From Dryococelus australis (lineage: Eukaryota > Arthropoda > Insecta > Phasmatodea > Phasmatidae): a stretch of 64,000 nt of DNA. The stretch spans positions 20,846,295 through 20,910,294 of the forward strand of contig CM057002.1 of assembly GCA_029891345.1 (NCBI GenBank), read 5' to 3'. Position 1 is the stretch's first letter. Each line of letters starts with the position of its first letter. The notes beneath the pieces were generated by a model. It searched no databases and was not told the DNA's origin. It worked only from the letters and a program-made list of their open reading frames with translations. Shown in pieces: positions 10,780 to 23,107 of the stretch. Made by a program: the position numbers and the translations under genes.

Positions 10780-12069
10780 AGTGCAAGAGTGGGCTAAGGA
10801 GAAATTTTTATAATTGTTCTAATTTTGAGGTGTTTGGAGGGATGTTGGTGGTAGATAGACGATTTCTACGAATATGCTTAACATGCGAGAGAATTTCAGA
10901 GTGTTTAAACGATTTCTAAGAGTGACCTAAGTGAACATTTTATGTTTTTGGGGGGATATTGCTTGTAGATGGTAGATAGGCGACTTTGAAAGATGCGATT
11001 TACATGTTAAACGATCTGTTTTCCAAATGCAATTAAACGTTAGAGAAATTCACAGTGTTAGAAATATGAATAAATTCCACGGATCGAATCGCAAATTTCA
11101 AATGGCTATGTGAATAATAAGAGCAATTGCATGAGTCTTAAACATAACGGAAGTCTCGAGCTTATAAATATAATTTACACGAGATAGAAGTTTAACATCT
11201 GGTGTCGAAATGTGCAAACTCACTAAACGAAATACAACTATGAAATTACACAAGGCAGAGTATTTAAATGAGTTCTACGTATGAATGAATAGCACGAGAA
11301 ACAAGTATAATGGAAAACTACTGTCTTTAAATTAAATCCAGCTAGTCAGTATAAATAATTAACACATTGACACGATTCAGCCTGGAGAATGATATCTTAC
11401 GGCAAGAAACTCTGAATACGACTTAAACCAGACACAAAAGCGTGTGTATATTCTGATAAGTAAAATATATAATCATAGAAAATCTTACCCGAATTGATAT
11501 TAAAATAAGTCAGTTCGATGCATGAATGAGTAGCACTTACGTCGAGCTGTGAGTAGATACGTCTTAGTGTGGCTGATAGACAACTGTGTTTAAATTATGG
11601 TAAAAAATCGTAAATGAAGGGAAAAATATGTTTTAATGTTTATGAAATTCTCTGTAATTGTTAACACTTATGGTATTTTCGTAGACCGAACACAAAAATC
11701 AATTACTTATCACAAATGCAGTATATCGATCCGAAAAAATAAGTTAATGCAGGAAAATTTATATTTTCCATATAAAATACTTTTATATTGAATCGCGGCT
11801 ATCACTAGAGATGAAGGTAGGTCCATAGCTGCAGTAACCCCCGATTGTAGGCTCGTCGGCCGCTAAGTGTCTAGAGGTGCGGTGTTTAGCTGGTTCAGAG
11901 GAGCTGACGAGTAGCACGTCTGTCTCCCACAAGCATTGATGAACGACTGAATATGGCGCAGACTACCTACAGAGATGTAGATCGGATCCTGGACCCTCTT
12001 TTCCCTCCCCAACAGACCACATCTGTGGGACTCTGAGGTCGAGAAACCAACTTGCACCCCCTTTCCCCT

Positions 12070-13499
12070 CTCCGCCCCTCGTCAGTACGCACTGCCCCGA
12101 GCTGCCTACGATTGTCAAATGTTTTCGGTAATTTCTCAAGATGGCGTCAACTGCCTAGTTGCATTCACATCGGAGGAGACCTGCCTGCCACCCCCTCACA
12201 TCCCAACCCCCACCCTACCCACCACCACTCGCCCTCAGAACTGGCCCTTGTCCAGAGGAATGTGCCCCCTACAACCCTACTCCAGAAGCTGTCTTTGTGC
12301 AAGAAGCGAGTTCTTTTCCAAGACCACCACTATGCACCCCTCCCCCACTACAGTATTCAGAAAGTGTTTATTCTAGTGTAGGATTCCCTGCTTTGGCTCG
12401 ATGGCCCTTCACCCCAAGAGCACTGCCTCGGCTATGAACGAAGCTTGCTTCAAGGTAAAAGTGACAGTTTCCCTAGGGAGGCAGCGCCAGATTTTGAGCT
12501 GACCTGGACTATTTCCCCTCTCCCCTACCAACTGTTATTTTCGCTCGGACATTAAAGCTTCCTCCTATTTTATTTTTTTTTCGAACCGTAAGAGCTTAGC
12601 ACACTCTCAGCGAATTAACAAAATTTCACATCTCCTGCCGATAAAACTTTATTTTCCTCATCACTAAGAAATACACTCCAAATGTTTTTTAACACACAAT
12701 AAATTCGATTTAAAATATAAACAGTTTTCCACCAACATTTTCCCCCTGTTTTCCACCAATCTTTATTACTGTATCCATCAATCTTTATTCCCATATCCAA
12801 TAATCTTACAAAACATTTTAAACTTTATTCCTGTTTTCCAATAACTTTTAACTAATCACTGATTAAATTTCATACCAACACAGCTATAACACATAATTTT
12901 AACTCGCTAAGATTTTAAACATTGAAAGAACATGTTTTTCAAAACTCGTATTTTTATTCGAGTTTTAACTATTACAATGTATGCAAATACTCAAGTTAAA
13001 GTTTATTTTCAACCATTGAAAATGTATGTTAAAAACATGTTGGGAAAAAGTTGTTTTAGTTTTATTCCAACATACATTTATTCATCTAGCAGGCAAAAAT
13101 GTGTATTTCACATATAGTTCTTCCTAAGCCAGAATTTTTAGAGAGTACTATAATATAGGAAAATATAATACAATCTTGCTAATATTTGTTTGGGAAAGAT
13201 AGTTAACTACAGCGACATTTTTTTACAGAAGATACGGGGACGAGTCATTCTAAAACCTCGTGTATAATACCAGCTAACAGATAGTCGAGAATTGAGTGTA
13301 TGTGGGAGTGGGCGAAACTTAGGTCTCGAGAGCTCACGGCCAGGCCGAACCGGGTCGCGACTAGGAAGGAGATATGCATGGTGTGAAGCAGGCGAGGGAA
13401 TGTTTCAGAAAGACGTAGCAGCCCACGTCGTACACCATTATCATTACCCGCCTGCTTCCATCTGCCTGACAACTTTCCCTTCACATGCAGAGTCTGATG
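12070..13499. other. Core of the Polinton-like element, unassigned part
   Basis: Between 12070 and about 12540 the plus strand is rich in C and proline codons, with overlapping open frames (up to 109 codons) in all three phases. That is typical of a pyrimidine-rich strand rather than a gene. From 12600 to 13250 it is AT-rich without coding sign. I see nothing that I can name. Confidence 0.4.
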
Positions 13500-14350
13500 C
13501 ATGAGTTATAACTCTTCTTCTAGGATATTTTATCCTTTCAGGGATGTGAAGCTCTTGAGCAATCTTACTAAACTTCATTTGAAATATAACCGTTTTCCGT
13601 TAACTCTTCAATAATAGAAACAATTTCGTCCATATGCGAATTATTCCCAGACTATCTCGAAACGATGAGAAGTTTTAATCAATCAACCAATTCATTAGGA
13701 TTGTTCCAATATTCAGGTGAAAAGCGGTTGTAAATTTCATATTTATATATTCCACTTCCTACTATATCTCCTATTAAATGTATTTCCGGGTGGTTTTCAT
13801 CTCCTGTACGAATATTAACATTCATTCGACGAATAATTCTTTATATTTCTGCAGATTGGTGTCAGGATATCCATTTGGGAAGTTTTTAAACAATAATTCA
13901 AATAATCCTTCACTGACATCAGTTACATAATCACCTATTTTAATTTTATCCTCAGGCAAAAATTTAACTAACGAATCTCCTAGAAACCAGTTGTTTTCAT
14001 GTCAATAAACACTAAATGATGTATCGCACATTGACATAGATAGTTTTAAAGCCAAGTACCGTCGTGTTAATTGAGAAAGGGATTGCTTTTTCTTTGTTAA
14101 AGACTTAATTTTCCATTTTAATTTCCAAAGCCTCTTCTTTAGGTTTATTCAACACATAATGCAATGTATCAATTCTACTGGCAACGGGTTTAAATATTAC
14201 TCCATTTAAAACATCATGTTCCGCACAGGCTCATTTGATTTGTAAATATTTCTCTTTCACAGCAGCTATAATGTTATGTAATTGCGAAGCAGACTCAGGC
14301 ATGTTTTTATTATACTACATTAAATTCAATCTGTTTATATATGCATTAAG
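13500..14350 (-). pseudogene. Broken gene resembling DUF8207-type Polinton-associated protein
   Basis: On the minus strand a frame from about 14000 down to 13826 reads NWFLGDSLVKFLPEDKIKIG and continues with EGLFELLFKNFPNGYP and NLQKYKELF before a stop. A further open piece in another frame runs to about 13680 (IGDIVGSGIYKYEIYNRF). The order Gly-Leu-x-Glu-Leu-Leu followed by Pro, Tyr and a Leu-x-x-Tyr helix is what I know from the DUF8207 proteins carried by Polintons in animals. Several stops and frameshifts show it is dead. The family assignment is from memory of its pattern and needs a profile search. Confidence 0.45.
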
Positions 14351-14439
14351 TCACTGCTTTTCTAACTGATGTAGTGGGTCGATTACTTTGAGCTCTTTCA
14401 ATATTATCGACTTTATTTCAAACATCTAATTTTTCTATT

Positions 14440-15052
14440 GTTTTAGCTTACAAATAATTGATAAAATAGTTCATTTGTGTTTCCAAATCAATATTTTGTT
14501 TTCTCAAATCTGTTTGCATTAATAAACCAAATCTTTTATTAATAAATTCATCTCTTATATGCATTATTTGTTCCATTTGTGTTTCAAGTTGTTTTGTAAT
14601 AGTAGCGTTTACCACTTCATTAATTACAACTCTTAAATTTTCTTACATTTCTGTAAGTTGTGTTACAAAAACTATATTTGTTGTATCGTTAAAATCCTTT
14701 CTAAATCCATTTAAACATCCTTCTATTCTAAATTCATTACTCTGCAAATCAGTGCTAATATTGCTTAAAATGTTTTTAATTACACTCGCATTTCTATAAA
14801 CATCATAATTCAATCAACTAACTTTATTAATTTCTCTTGAATATCGTTTGATTCCGATTTAAATATGTTTAGGGTATTAGTATTTAAGTCTTCCACATAA
14901 TGTTTATTTACCGCATAACTATCTTTCACAGCTATACCCATGTTACACAATATATGTCCATTCAAATCACAATTCCCATTACGATTTTTGGTTAAACAGC
15001 TATTGTAAAGATTGTATTTTATACAGCTATGTCCAAACTTTAAAATACTCAT
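14440..15052 (-). pseudogene. Broken coding region of unknown function, coiled-coil-like
   Basis: An 80-codon minus-strand frame starts at the ATG at 15052 (MSILKFGHSCIKYN) and ends at 14810. Coding-like sequence continues in another frame to about 14440 with few stops. It is rich in Asn, Lys, Glu and Gln (for example LETQMEQIMHIRDEF), suggesting a helical or coiled-coil protein. It lies in the Polinton-like core directly upstream, in gene order, of the DUF8207-like remnant. I do not recognise the family. Confidence 0.35.
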
Positions 15053-15320
15053 TGTTCTTCGCGTGGAAGTAAAAAACTGTCAATACCAGATCTATATCTG
15101 CCTTTATATAGGAAATGTGTTGGTATAATTTCCAAAAACCATATTTTTCTTTTCAACAGTAAAAACACATATCTTTAAACTTTGCAAATGTCATACCGCC
15201 GAAAGCGTCATCATTGTAAATATGTTGCATATTCATATTATCCATTTTAAACACAATTAACATATTTGCATTATTGTCAAAATCATGTTTCTTCACCACA
15301 GGTTCCCGCAAATGCAGTGC

Positions 15321-16845
15321 AGGGGAAAGGGGGTGCAGGCAGCCAGGACCCAATATACACCTCTGTAGGTAGTTGGCACCATATTCAGTCGTTTGTTAAC
15401 GTTTGTGGGAGACAGACATGCTACTCGTCAACTCCTCTGAACCAGCTAAACACCGCACCTCTAGACACTTGCCAGCCAACGAGCTTACAATCGGGGATCA
15501 TCACAGCTACAGACCTACCTTCATCTCTAGTGATTACTGCAATTTAATATAAAAGTATTTTATCAGGAAAATATACATTTTCTTGTGTTAACTTTTTTTT
15601 GGATCGATATACTGTGTTTACGATAAGTAATTGATTTCTGTGTTCGGTATACGAAAATACTGTTTGTGTTAACAATTGCAGTGAATTTCATTAACATTAA
15701 AACATTTTTTTCCCCTTCATTTAAAAACAGTTTTCTATTGGCCACACTAGACGCATCTACTCACAGCTCGACATAAGTGCTACTCATTCATACATCGAAC
15801 AAACTTATTTTAATGTAATTTGGAGTAAGATTTTCTATCAGAATATACACACACTATTGTGTCTGGTTTAAAACATATTCAGAGTTTTTTCCATAAGATA
15901 TCGTTCTCCAGGCTGAATCGTATTAATGCGTTAATTATTCATACTGACAAGCTGAATTTCGTTTAAAGAGAGTAGTTGTTCTTCATACTTGTCTCTCGTG
16001 TTATTCATTCATATGTAGAACTTGTTTAAAGACTCTGTGTTGTGTAATTTCATAGTTGGATTTCGTTTAGTGAGTTTGCACTTTTCGACACCAGATGTCA
16101 AAATTCTCTCCTGTGTAAATTATACTTCTAAGCTCGAGACTTGCATTACATTTAACACTCACATAATTACACTTATTATTAACGCAGTTGTTTGAAATTT
16201 GCAATTAGATGCATGTAATTTCATACATAGAACACTCTAAATTTCTCTAACGTTTAATTGCATTTGGAAAACAGATCATTTAACACGTAAATACCATCTT
16301 TCAAGGTTGCCTATCTACCGTCTACGAGCAATATCCCCCCCCCCCCCAAAACCATAAAATTTACACATAGGTATTTCTTAGAAATCGTTTAAACTCTCTA
16401 AAATTCTCTCGTGTGTAAAGTATATTCGTAAAAACCGTCTACCTACTACCAACATTCCTCCAAACACCTCAAAATTAGAACAATTAGGAAGAATTTGTCT
16501 TAGCCCACTCTTACTCTCAACCCTACACCTGTATAAGACATTGCAACCCACCACTTTGGTCAGTCACCTCCAGCAAACCACACCGTCAACATCATACAGA
16601 GCTCCGGCTACCTCCTCAAAAAAGAAAGAAAGAAAATCAAGAAAAAAATTTTGTTCGGATTACAAATTAGCCCTTTCAATACATTCAATTCTTTCAATAA
16701 ATTCAACCCTGTTTATTACACTTAACCATTTTTTGATTTAAAATATTTGACCGGATTAAGGATTAACCCTTTCAATCAAATCGATAATCCGTCAATTAAT
16801 CTGAATTAATCCAAGGCGAAGTAGAATCGGCATGCCCCTACTACT
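15321..16845 (-). repeat. Right terminal inverted repeat of the Polinton-like element
   Basis: About 1.5 kb, uninterrupted, complementary to the left arm. It includes a run of about 14 C near 16326 where the left arm has only a short G run, a recently grown homopolymer. Small differences throughout, roughly one base in five to eight by eye, indicate an old insertion. Confidence 0.75.
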
Positions 16846-17381
16846 GTCCACGATGTTTGCTCGGTGGTTGTCACCACGTGAGAATCTCGTAGGGCCACCT
16901 CTTGCGGTTATAACAGCAGCCACCCTGTCTGGCATGCTCTCTACGAGTGTTTGCAGGACATCCACGGGGATTCGTCGCCATTCCTCTTGCAACAATTCCA
17001 TGAGTTGAGCAATGGACTTTGGCCGCGCCTGACGAACCCTCACCCGGCGATCCAATTCGTCCCAAAGATGTTCTATAGGGTTGAGGTCGGGGCTCTGTCC
17101 AATCGGCGAACATTATTGTCGGCGTACCACTGCATAGTAGCCCTTGAAACACGGCACCTGACATTGCCATTCTGGAAGTAACACGGGTCCATTCCGTAAA
17201 AACGCCACAATGTAGGGGGCATTTCATTATCCAGAATGTTACAATAGGCCTCTGTGTTCATGCTACCACGTACAAACACCAGCGGTCCTACGCCGAAGGC
17301 CGTGCAACACAAGTCAACTGACGTACTAGATTACCTATTTTCATGGACGCCCAATTAAATAGTGTATAAGAAATCCTTTTA

Positions 17382-17805
17382 TAGGCTTTTCACTATAATA
17401 TGAGCACTTCTGAAATCCCTTAAGATCTACTTGTATACACGTTGTGTATTATTCCTCATTATGTAAAATTAACATTGGCATAGGCCTCATGACTTTATTC
17501 GAACGCAGGTCACGTGAAACTATAAGATTTTTAGAAAAGTAAATATTTTACAGAGCAGCTTATTTTTACTCTTCGATGCATTAAAAAAAAAACAGAAAGC
17601 CGATTAAATTATTTAATTTATCAGAAATTGTTACCTCAACACTTCTTATTCGACGTCTAGATATGGAACTACTCCTTATCCATTGTTACCAACTTTACTG
17701 GACGCATGTCACTCAGTGCGCCAGTTAAAATTTATGCAGGTAGGAGCGGTGCCTTTTTTTCTGAGGTTTGTTTCGAAAGTGCTCACTTTACCGTGAACAA
17801 CCTTT
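17382..17805 (+). mobile_element. MITE family 1, full-length copy
   Basis: Begins TAGGCTTTTCACTATAAT and ends GTGCTCACTTTACCGTGAAC, with imperfect inverted termini. It aligns along its length with the copy at 29788-30209 (shared AAGATCTACTTGTAT, CATAGGCCTCAT, GTGCGCCAGTTA). About 425 bp, no open frame, so non-autonomous. Confidence 0.8.
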
Positions 17806-20147
17806 ACTGAGTACAACTACCAGACATTTTCATTAAATTGTTTTTAACCTAATTTAATTAGGAAAGTGCAGCACTGGGCCAATAGTGAAACTAACATTAC
17901 TCCTCTGTTCGCGCAGAACTTAGTTGCGTCGTACACGAAAGTTTCATATTTGTCCGTAAACCATAACGCTGGATATAATAAAAGTTTTAAGTAGTTTATT
18001 AACTTTTACTTGCTACAGTTTCCCTCTGGATTTTATCAAATCGAAAGGCAACCTCGATGGCATAACTTTGAAGTAACTTTTCTCTTAAATTATTTACTTT
18101 CTAGCACTGCTGTGAAGTATGGCTCAGGTTTGAAAATCATTTAAAGTTAATCTACGTAGTTATAAATTTCATATCCAAGATATTTTCCACCCAATAAAAA
18201 AGGCGAATGTGATTATGCTGATGTATCATATTGTATTACTAGTTAGAAATGTTACAGTGAAAACACGAAGTCTTCTGCCGCTCGTAATGAATGTTAATGA
18301 AACATGCTGAATTACTACACAGCTTCAAAGAATACATTTCGGAAACTTAGTATCAAAGAACTGTATCAACAAAGTCTAGGGTCATTTTCAATACTGGGTG
18401 GAGCCAAGCTTATTTTTTTGTGTCAAAAATTGTTTACTTATCTAAAATGTTTCCAAGATAATTACAGTCTTAACAACATACCTTCTAACCGTGTGAATAG
18501 TCAGGTGGTCTTACATCAATGTAAGTTTGTCTGACGCTCTTTTTTTTATTTCGATACAGTTATAAATCCAGGAGCCATATATTTAAATAAGGTTGGTTGG
18601 TTGTTACTGAATGTTTGGTATTCAGCTATAGATAATGTTGGCACGAGGGGGGAAAAACATTATTTCGACTATACTGAAAAAATGTCTTTGTAGATACGGA
18701 TCTCTAATACCAAACCTTCGATTTAATAGCTTTCCGCTTGTGAACTTTCGGTTAGTTGTATAGTTCGATCACGATTAATTCAACTCTTCTGAAAACCCTA
18801 ACTTGTTTCTACTTTCTGCGCATACTTAACGGCAGTAATTCATCGCGGAAAATGTTGAATGTTTGCGCTTTCATAAACACACGATTTATTTTGAGGCTAT
18901 GTGTTGATAACGATGATCCTGAAGGAAGGCGAAGTTCCCCCCCCCCCCCCCCCGTGCCGTATCATGAGGACACGCAAACGTAAACAATGTAAACTATGGG
19001 TATAAATTACGCCAATAATTAAAGATGGATAATTTTCCTGGAGTGAAATATAGTTTCGTGACGCTCCAGTATCTGTAGACGTCTTGAGGTGAGCTCTTGG
19101 GAAGAGAATCTGTTTACTGACTGTGTATTGTAACTCGGTGACGATTGGACGGCTAACAGCCTTGCCTACCAAACCAACAGCCGGGAACTTCAAACGGGGA
19201 ATCGATGTTAGACGAAATTTCTTCTCTTTGCGTCAATTTTAAAGATAGTTACTTCAAACAAAAAAATCGTGAGAATATTGCTATATAAAATTATTTTTAA
19301 AAATATATTTATTCATGTATGTATATATAAATTTTAATATCTCATTTTTAGAAAAAAATTATTAAACAAAACAGTCGGCAAGATGTCTTACACGTAGCAG
19401 CATTCCTTAAGAAATTTCGTGTAGAATGTCTACTTTTTGTTTGAAACAGTTATCTTTAGAAATTGAAATGAGACGGAATTTCTTTTTAACATCAATTGCC
19501 ACCAGTCGCCGCGGGCCACCGCCCGCGATGGCAACTCGAGGTCATTATCGCATTGCAGTGTCGTACACACGATCGAACGAGACCACGTTTATTTCGATCG
19601 TATTACTAGCCACGAAGTTACATCTTCGGAATAGATTATCGCCGTGCACGTGCCTTCGTACCCTGTCCTCGTACCCCATGTGTCGATCTGAGTTTAAAGA
19701 CACGTTCACGTCGACGCATAGTTAGGGGTTGTGAGCTGCACAATAAGGCTATAGATAGGTTACTATACGATATTTACGAAATTTTGCAACTGCAATGTTA
19801 TTTAAAAATACATATCAGTATACCGTACATCATCTACGTCATACAATATTGTAATATTAGCTACGTTAACGATATACGTATTCCCCGTTTACACGCTTTA
19901 ATTTGACGCTAATATTTCCAATATCGGCATTACCGAAGTGTCTGTGGTCGCAATATCAAAATGATCGATATTTGTCATGCACAGCAGTCCATTTTCAGTG
20001 CGTTTTCAGGAGCAAGAATTTCGCTTCGATGTTGAAGGGGCGAGCACGTATAGATACGATCCTGTAAAGCGAGCATGGCACAGTTGTGAGCGAACGTAGG
20101 AGTAAGGGCGAGTGGTTATTTTACATACTGCATTAACAGGTAGACGA
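17806..20147. other. Intron sequence, no supported gene
   Basis: Mostly AT-rich. A fragment near 18750-18800 resembles the start of MITE family 2. A 17-base C run lies at 18937-18953. The segment 19490-19730 is CpG-richer than its surroundings and has a 99-codon open frame without any domain pattern. I see no exon matching Dgk or another known family. Confidence 0.4.
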
Positions 20148-20935
20148 CACAGTTACTTCCAACATTTCTGAAGCCTTGCTGAAGTTCTACTTCCAGGATA
20201 TTCACCCGCCTCGTGCAAACTAAGCTTAACCAAGTCTAGATAATTACACCAAAGAAGGAGAATGCACCGAATTCGTGCGCACTCTGTTGTGATAATATTG
20301 CAGCATGAGAACTATTTCTTACTACAGAGCGTCTCACTCTTAGATTGCAGTGTGCGGTGTAATGGACATTCACTCTCTCTCTCTCTCTTTCCAATACATG
20401 GTTTCTGTCGTTAACGCTGTCCTTGTTCCTGCGGGCGCTTGTTGCCTGATAAGTTATTTTTTTGGCAACTTCGAAAAAGAAAACTATCTACGTTGTTTGC
20501 GCGCCTTCCAATCGCAATGATAGGATTTCGCACAGGCCTCAATATCAAAGGAGCCGCTTAGCTTTGCGTTGCAGGATTGAATTCCTTTAAGAGTTGGCAG
20601 GGCGGTAAACAGATAGAAATTATCTTAATCAGGCCGTGTCCTTCACCGCCCGGTTGTTTCTCAGTTTGCCTGTTACGTCACAAAGCTGAAGCAATCTGGC
20701 AACAGTGAGCGCCATAAGCCCTGTACTGCAATCTAAGAGTGAGACGGACTATAGGCGCTGCCAACATACATGTTTTCTCACTGTTTGATACTTACTTTTA
20801 TATTAACAGAGGTATGAAAAGGTTGTGATACATGTGGTTTTTGGGAAATAACTAAACACGTCACGTCACGTCACACATGGGGTGATTTCCCCAAGGTTCG
20901 ATTCAAGAAGTGTGAAGAAACTGCGAATAGCCTGT
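20148..20935 (+). mobile_element. MITE family 2 copy with a nested 417-bp MITE
   Basis: Begins with the family-2 sequence AGTTACTTCCAACATTTCTG and ends with CATGGGGTGATTTCC and GTGTGAAGAAAC. A different element sits inside at 20330-20746, ending in CGTCTCACTCTTAGATTGCA and its reverse complement, about 22 bp each. The nested element holds a (CT)n run but no coding sequence. Confidence 0.7.
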
Positions 20936-21008
20936 AGATGAAAGTGCGCCGGGCCGGGGCGATCTAGAGGTCAACCCTGCGGAGGCACACCAAGGAGTAC
21001 ACTTCGTT

Positions 21009-21123
21009 TTGCCTTAGATCGTTTTGCCTAAAACTAGGCAAAACGACATTAGGCTAAATGACTTTAGGCAAAAGGACTTTTAGGCAAAATGAAGGTGGAA
21101 AAAACACTTTTAAGCAAAACGAC
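21009..21123. repeat. Irregular cluster of TTTAGGCAAAACGAC-type words
   Basis: In 115 bp the word (T)AGGCAAAA or its complement TTTTGCCT occurs about six to seven times, in both orientations, spaced about 15-25 bp. TTTTGCCTAAAACTAGGCAAAA forms a near-palindrome. Spacing is irregular, so it is not a plain microsatellite. Confidence 0.65.
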
Positions 21124-21895
21124 GCACTCCCACAACGTGGCGGAGCATCCATCAGGCATGGATGGGACTCTCTTGTCGCCGGTGGCATAAAGAGAGCGAG
21201 GGTGCGCCGCATCATTTCATAGCCGCTGTATTGTGTGGAGAGACACCCCCTCCACCCCCCTTAATCTCCCGCTCTTCCAACCTGTATTATTCCATCCCGC
21301 CGATCGCTGCGGGCAAGAGCGGCACATAGCGGCACCGGGGCCGCCCTGCGCTATTTCATAGCATCCCAGTCACGTCTTTAAATTTGCAACCATAGTGGGA
21401 GGCAATCCAGAAAAATCCGGTGATAACAAAATCGGGGGAAACAGTTTGGCATTGCAGCTCCGAATCTATCGTCTATATTCGAAATTCAATTACACCACTC
21501 GAGTGCCAAAGGATCAAAAATATGTTACGTCGAGTGAGGATTGCGAAGCCTCGCGCGCGCCGGTGGAGGGGGGGGGGGGCGCAATTTTGAGTTCGTTTCG
21601 CCGCCTTCCCATAATTTCCGCGTAGTATAATAACTCTCGACTAGGAGAAGCTACGACGCTCCTGTAAGTTTCAGTCGACAGTGTTTGATGTAGTTCCCGT
21701 ACATTTATTTATGCGGGAATTTTTAATTTGAGGGTAGAAAACAGATTTTAATTCTTCATCAGTGATTCGTTAGGTTCGTAAAATCTCTGTGTGCTGTGGT
21801 GGAAATGAGTGAGTGGAATGCTGCAACATTCAAGCACTGCTACAGTTCATTCGCGGTTTCTTCGAACTTTTTGAACCAAACCTTTGAGAATTACA

Positions 21896-22085
21896 TGCCC
21901 GGCCGGGTCACTCCGGATTCTCGCATGTGGAAATCGTGCCGGACGATGCCGTTGGCCGGCATGTCTTCTCGGGGATATCCCGCTTCCCCCATCCTCTCAG
22001 GCACCGCCCCATACTCGCTTCATTCACCCTCATCGGCTCTCAAGACCTCGATGTAAAGAGTTGTCCAAACTTCTTCACTTATTTT
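21896..22085 (+). mobile_element. SINE family A, 5'-truncated
   Basis: Starts inside the element (CGGCCGGGTCACTCCGGATT) and keeps the body (GTGCCGGACGATGCCG, CTCGGGGATATCCCGC) and the end (CTCATCGGCTCTCAAGACCT), followed by a T-rich tail. The tRNA-related head with boxes A and B is missing. Other copies lie at 28903, 31175 and 55437 (plus) and at 53300 and 60600 (minus). Confidence 0.8.
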
Positions 22086-22139
22086 TTTTTTCTCTTAAAT
22101 TAAAATGTTACTAATATTTTATCCATAATTTATAATGCT

Positions 22140-22886
22140 TCGTTTATAAATAACTTGAATAAAAACAAGGAGAAAATAGGTGTGTTGGTAGCGCCTAGTG
22201 AGAAATAGTCCTTATACAAAATACTGTTACACTGAGTGCGCACGAATGTGGTGCGTTGTCCCTCTGGTGTAATTCTAAGCTAAGTTAAGCTGATGCCACG
22301 TCTCAACTCGAAAGTGTGCTCACTCTCACTCGCCACTCTCACTCGGTTTACACTGGCTCACTTTAGCGAATTGAGACTTGTGCCCTCTGTAAGCCTTCGG
22401 CATTATCCCTCTGGCAGCAAAGGTAATAAATGGCGAAAAACAAAATACTGCTGGCCTTTCACTTTCCTTGAATAAATGGACAGTTTTTTTTTAATGAAAT
22501 AGTAACTTATTTTAATTTGTTACATTTTTGCACCATTAACAACTCAATTGTTACGTGCAAGTCACGGTATTTAATAATATGCACACAATTAACCTAAATG
22601 AAACGTGAATCAAATATCATAATTTGTTATGATCCATATCAAACGGAATATCGTTATTACAAATTTCACAATCGCAGCAATGAAGTTAAGTCTGTAAAAT
22701 ATTTCTAACACTGCTTTAGAAACAACAAAATATATGTCTGGATATTTGAGGTTAGGCTTGGAAATAATATGGCTGCCAGAGAGGGTGCTAGAGTGAGCAC
22801 TGATTGTAATCGTAGTTCACTCCCCCTCTCGCGCTCTCTCCTCGGAGTTTGGTCAGCAGAGATGACTCTCTGTGACGTCAAGAGTG

Positions 22887-22929
<43 letters not shown>

Positions 22930-23046
22930 ACTCTCTCGGCGAATTGGGACACGGCCTTAGTTGGCTCTAGACGGAGGAATATCCTGGAAGCAGAACTTTA
23001 GCAGGGCTCCAGAAAAGGCTGAAGTAACCGTGAATGGACTATACTA
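22140..23046 (-). mobile_element. MITE family 2 fragment with a nested (GA)n-bearing MITE
   Basis: Outer parts (22140-22275 and about 22965-23046) match family 2 read on the minus strand, ending GTAACCGTGAATGGACTA. The inserted part, about 22276-22964, has inverted ends, GCCACGTCTCAACTCG on the left and CGAATTGGGACACGGC on the right, and a (GA)n run at 22888-22925. No coding sequence. Confidence 0.6.
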
Positions 23047-23107
23047 TACGTACATGGGACTTGAATACAACAAGACAGTGTTCACCTTCTTGTTCACAAA
23101 AGATGTA

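Larger units (their letters stand above)
7746..12069 (+). repeat. Left terminal inverted repeat of the Polinton-like element
   Basis: Matches the right arm (15321-16845) in inverse orientation from the tip to about 8075, and again from 10780 to about 12069. Near the tip, GGGTTAA-type words repeat several times (7800-7935), a possible protein-binding array. Compared with the right arm it also carries about 65 extra bases near 11990-12052. Confidence 0.75.
7746..16845. mobile_element. Polinton/Maverick-like element, decayed
   Basis: Ends read AGTAGTAGGGGC at 7746 and its exact complement at 16845, flanked by the 6-bp direct repeat GTCCAC (7740-7745, 16846-16851). AG termini, 6-bp target duplications and long terminal inverted repeats are hallmarks of Polintons. 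The inverted repeats are about 1.5 kb: left 7746-12069, interrupted at 8076-10779; right 15321-16845. The 3.2-kb core holds only broken minus-strand coding pieces. Intact Polintons are 15-20 kb with DNA polymerase B, integrase and capsid genes, none of which I can see, so this is an internally deleted relic. Confidence 0.65.
7710..17364 (-). mobile_element. Tc1-like transposon, decayed, split by a nested element
   Basis: Outer pieces 7710-7745 and 16846-17364 form one Tc1/mariner-type element on the minus strand. Ends are CACTATCTA and CACTATTTA, each flanked by TA. The right piece encodes the C-terminal half of a transposase: AFGVGPLVFVRGSMNTEAY near 17300, then NPIEHLWDELDRRV around 17080 with the third catalytic acidic residue, and MPDRVAAV at about 16930. 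The residue matching the second catalytic Asp is Gly (Phe-Gln-Asn-Gly-Asn), a small deletion shifts the frame near 17090, and the N-terminal DNA-binding half is missing. It cannot be autonomous. Confidence 0.8.

Noticed and set aside
12052..12437. Pro-rich open frames in three phases within the Polinton-like core
   Set aside because: All three phases are open because of pyrimidine-rich composition; no frame has a clear advantage or family.
7745..16846. hAT-type reading of the 9.1-kb element (CAG..CTG ends, 8-bp duplication)
   Set aside because: An 8-bp repeat CTGTCCAC can be found only by letting it overlap the inverted termini asymmetrically. AG..CT ends with a 6-bp duplication are symmetrical, and the 1.5-kb TIRs fit Polintons, not hAT.
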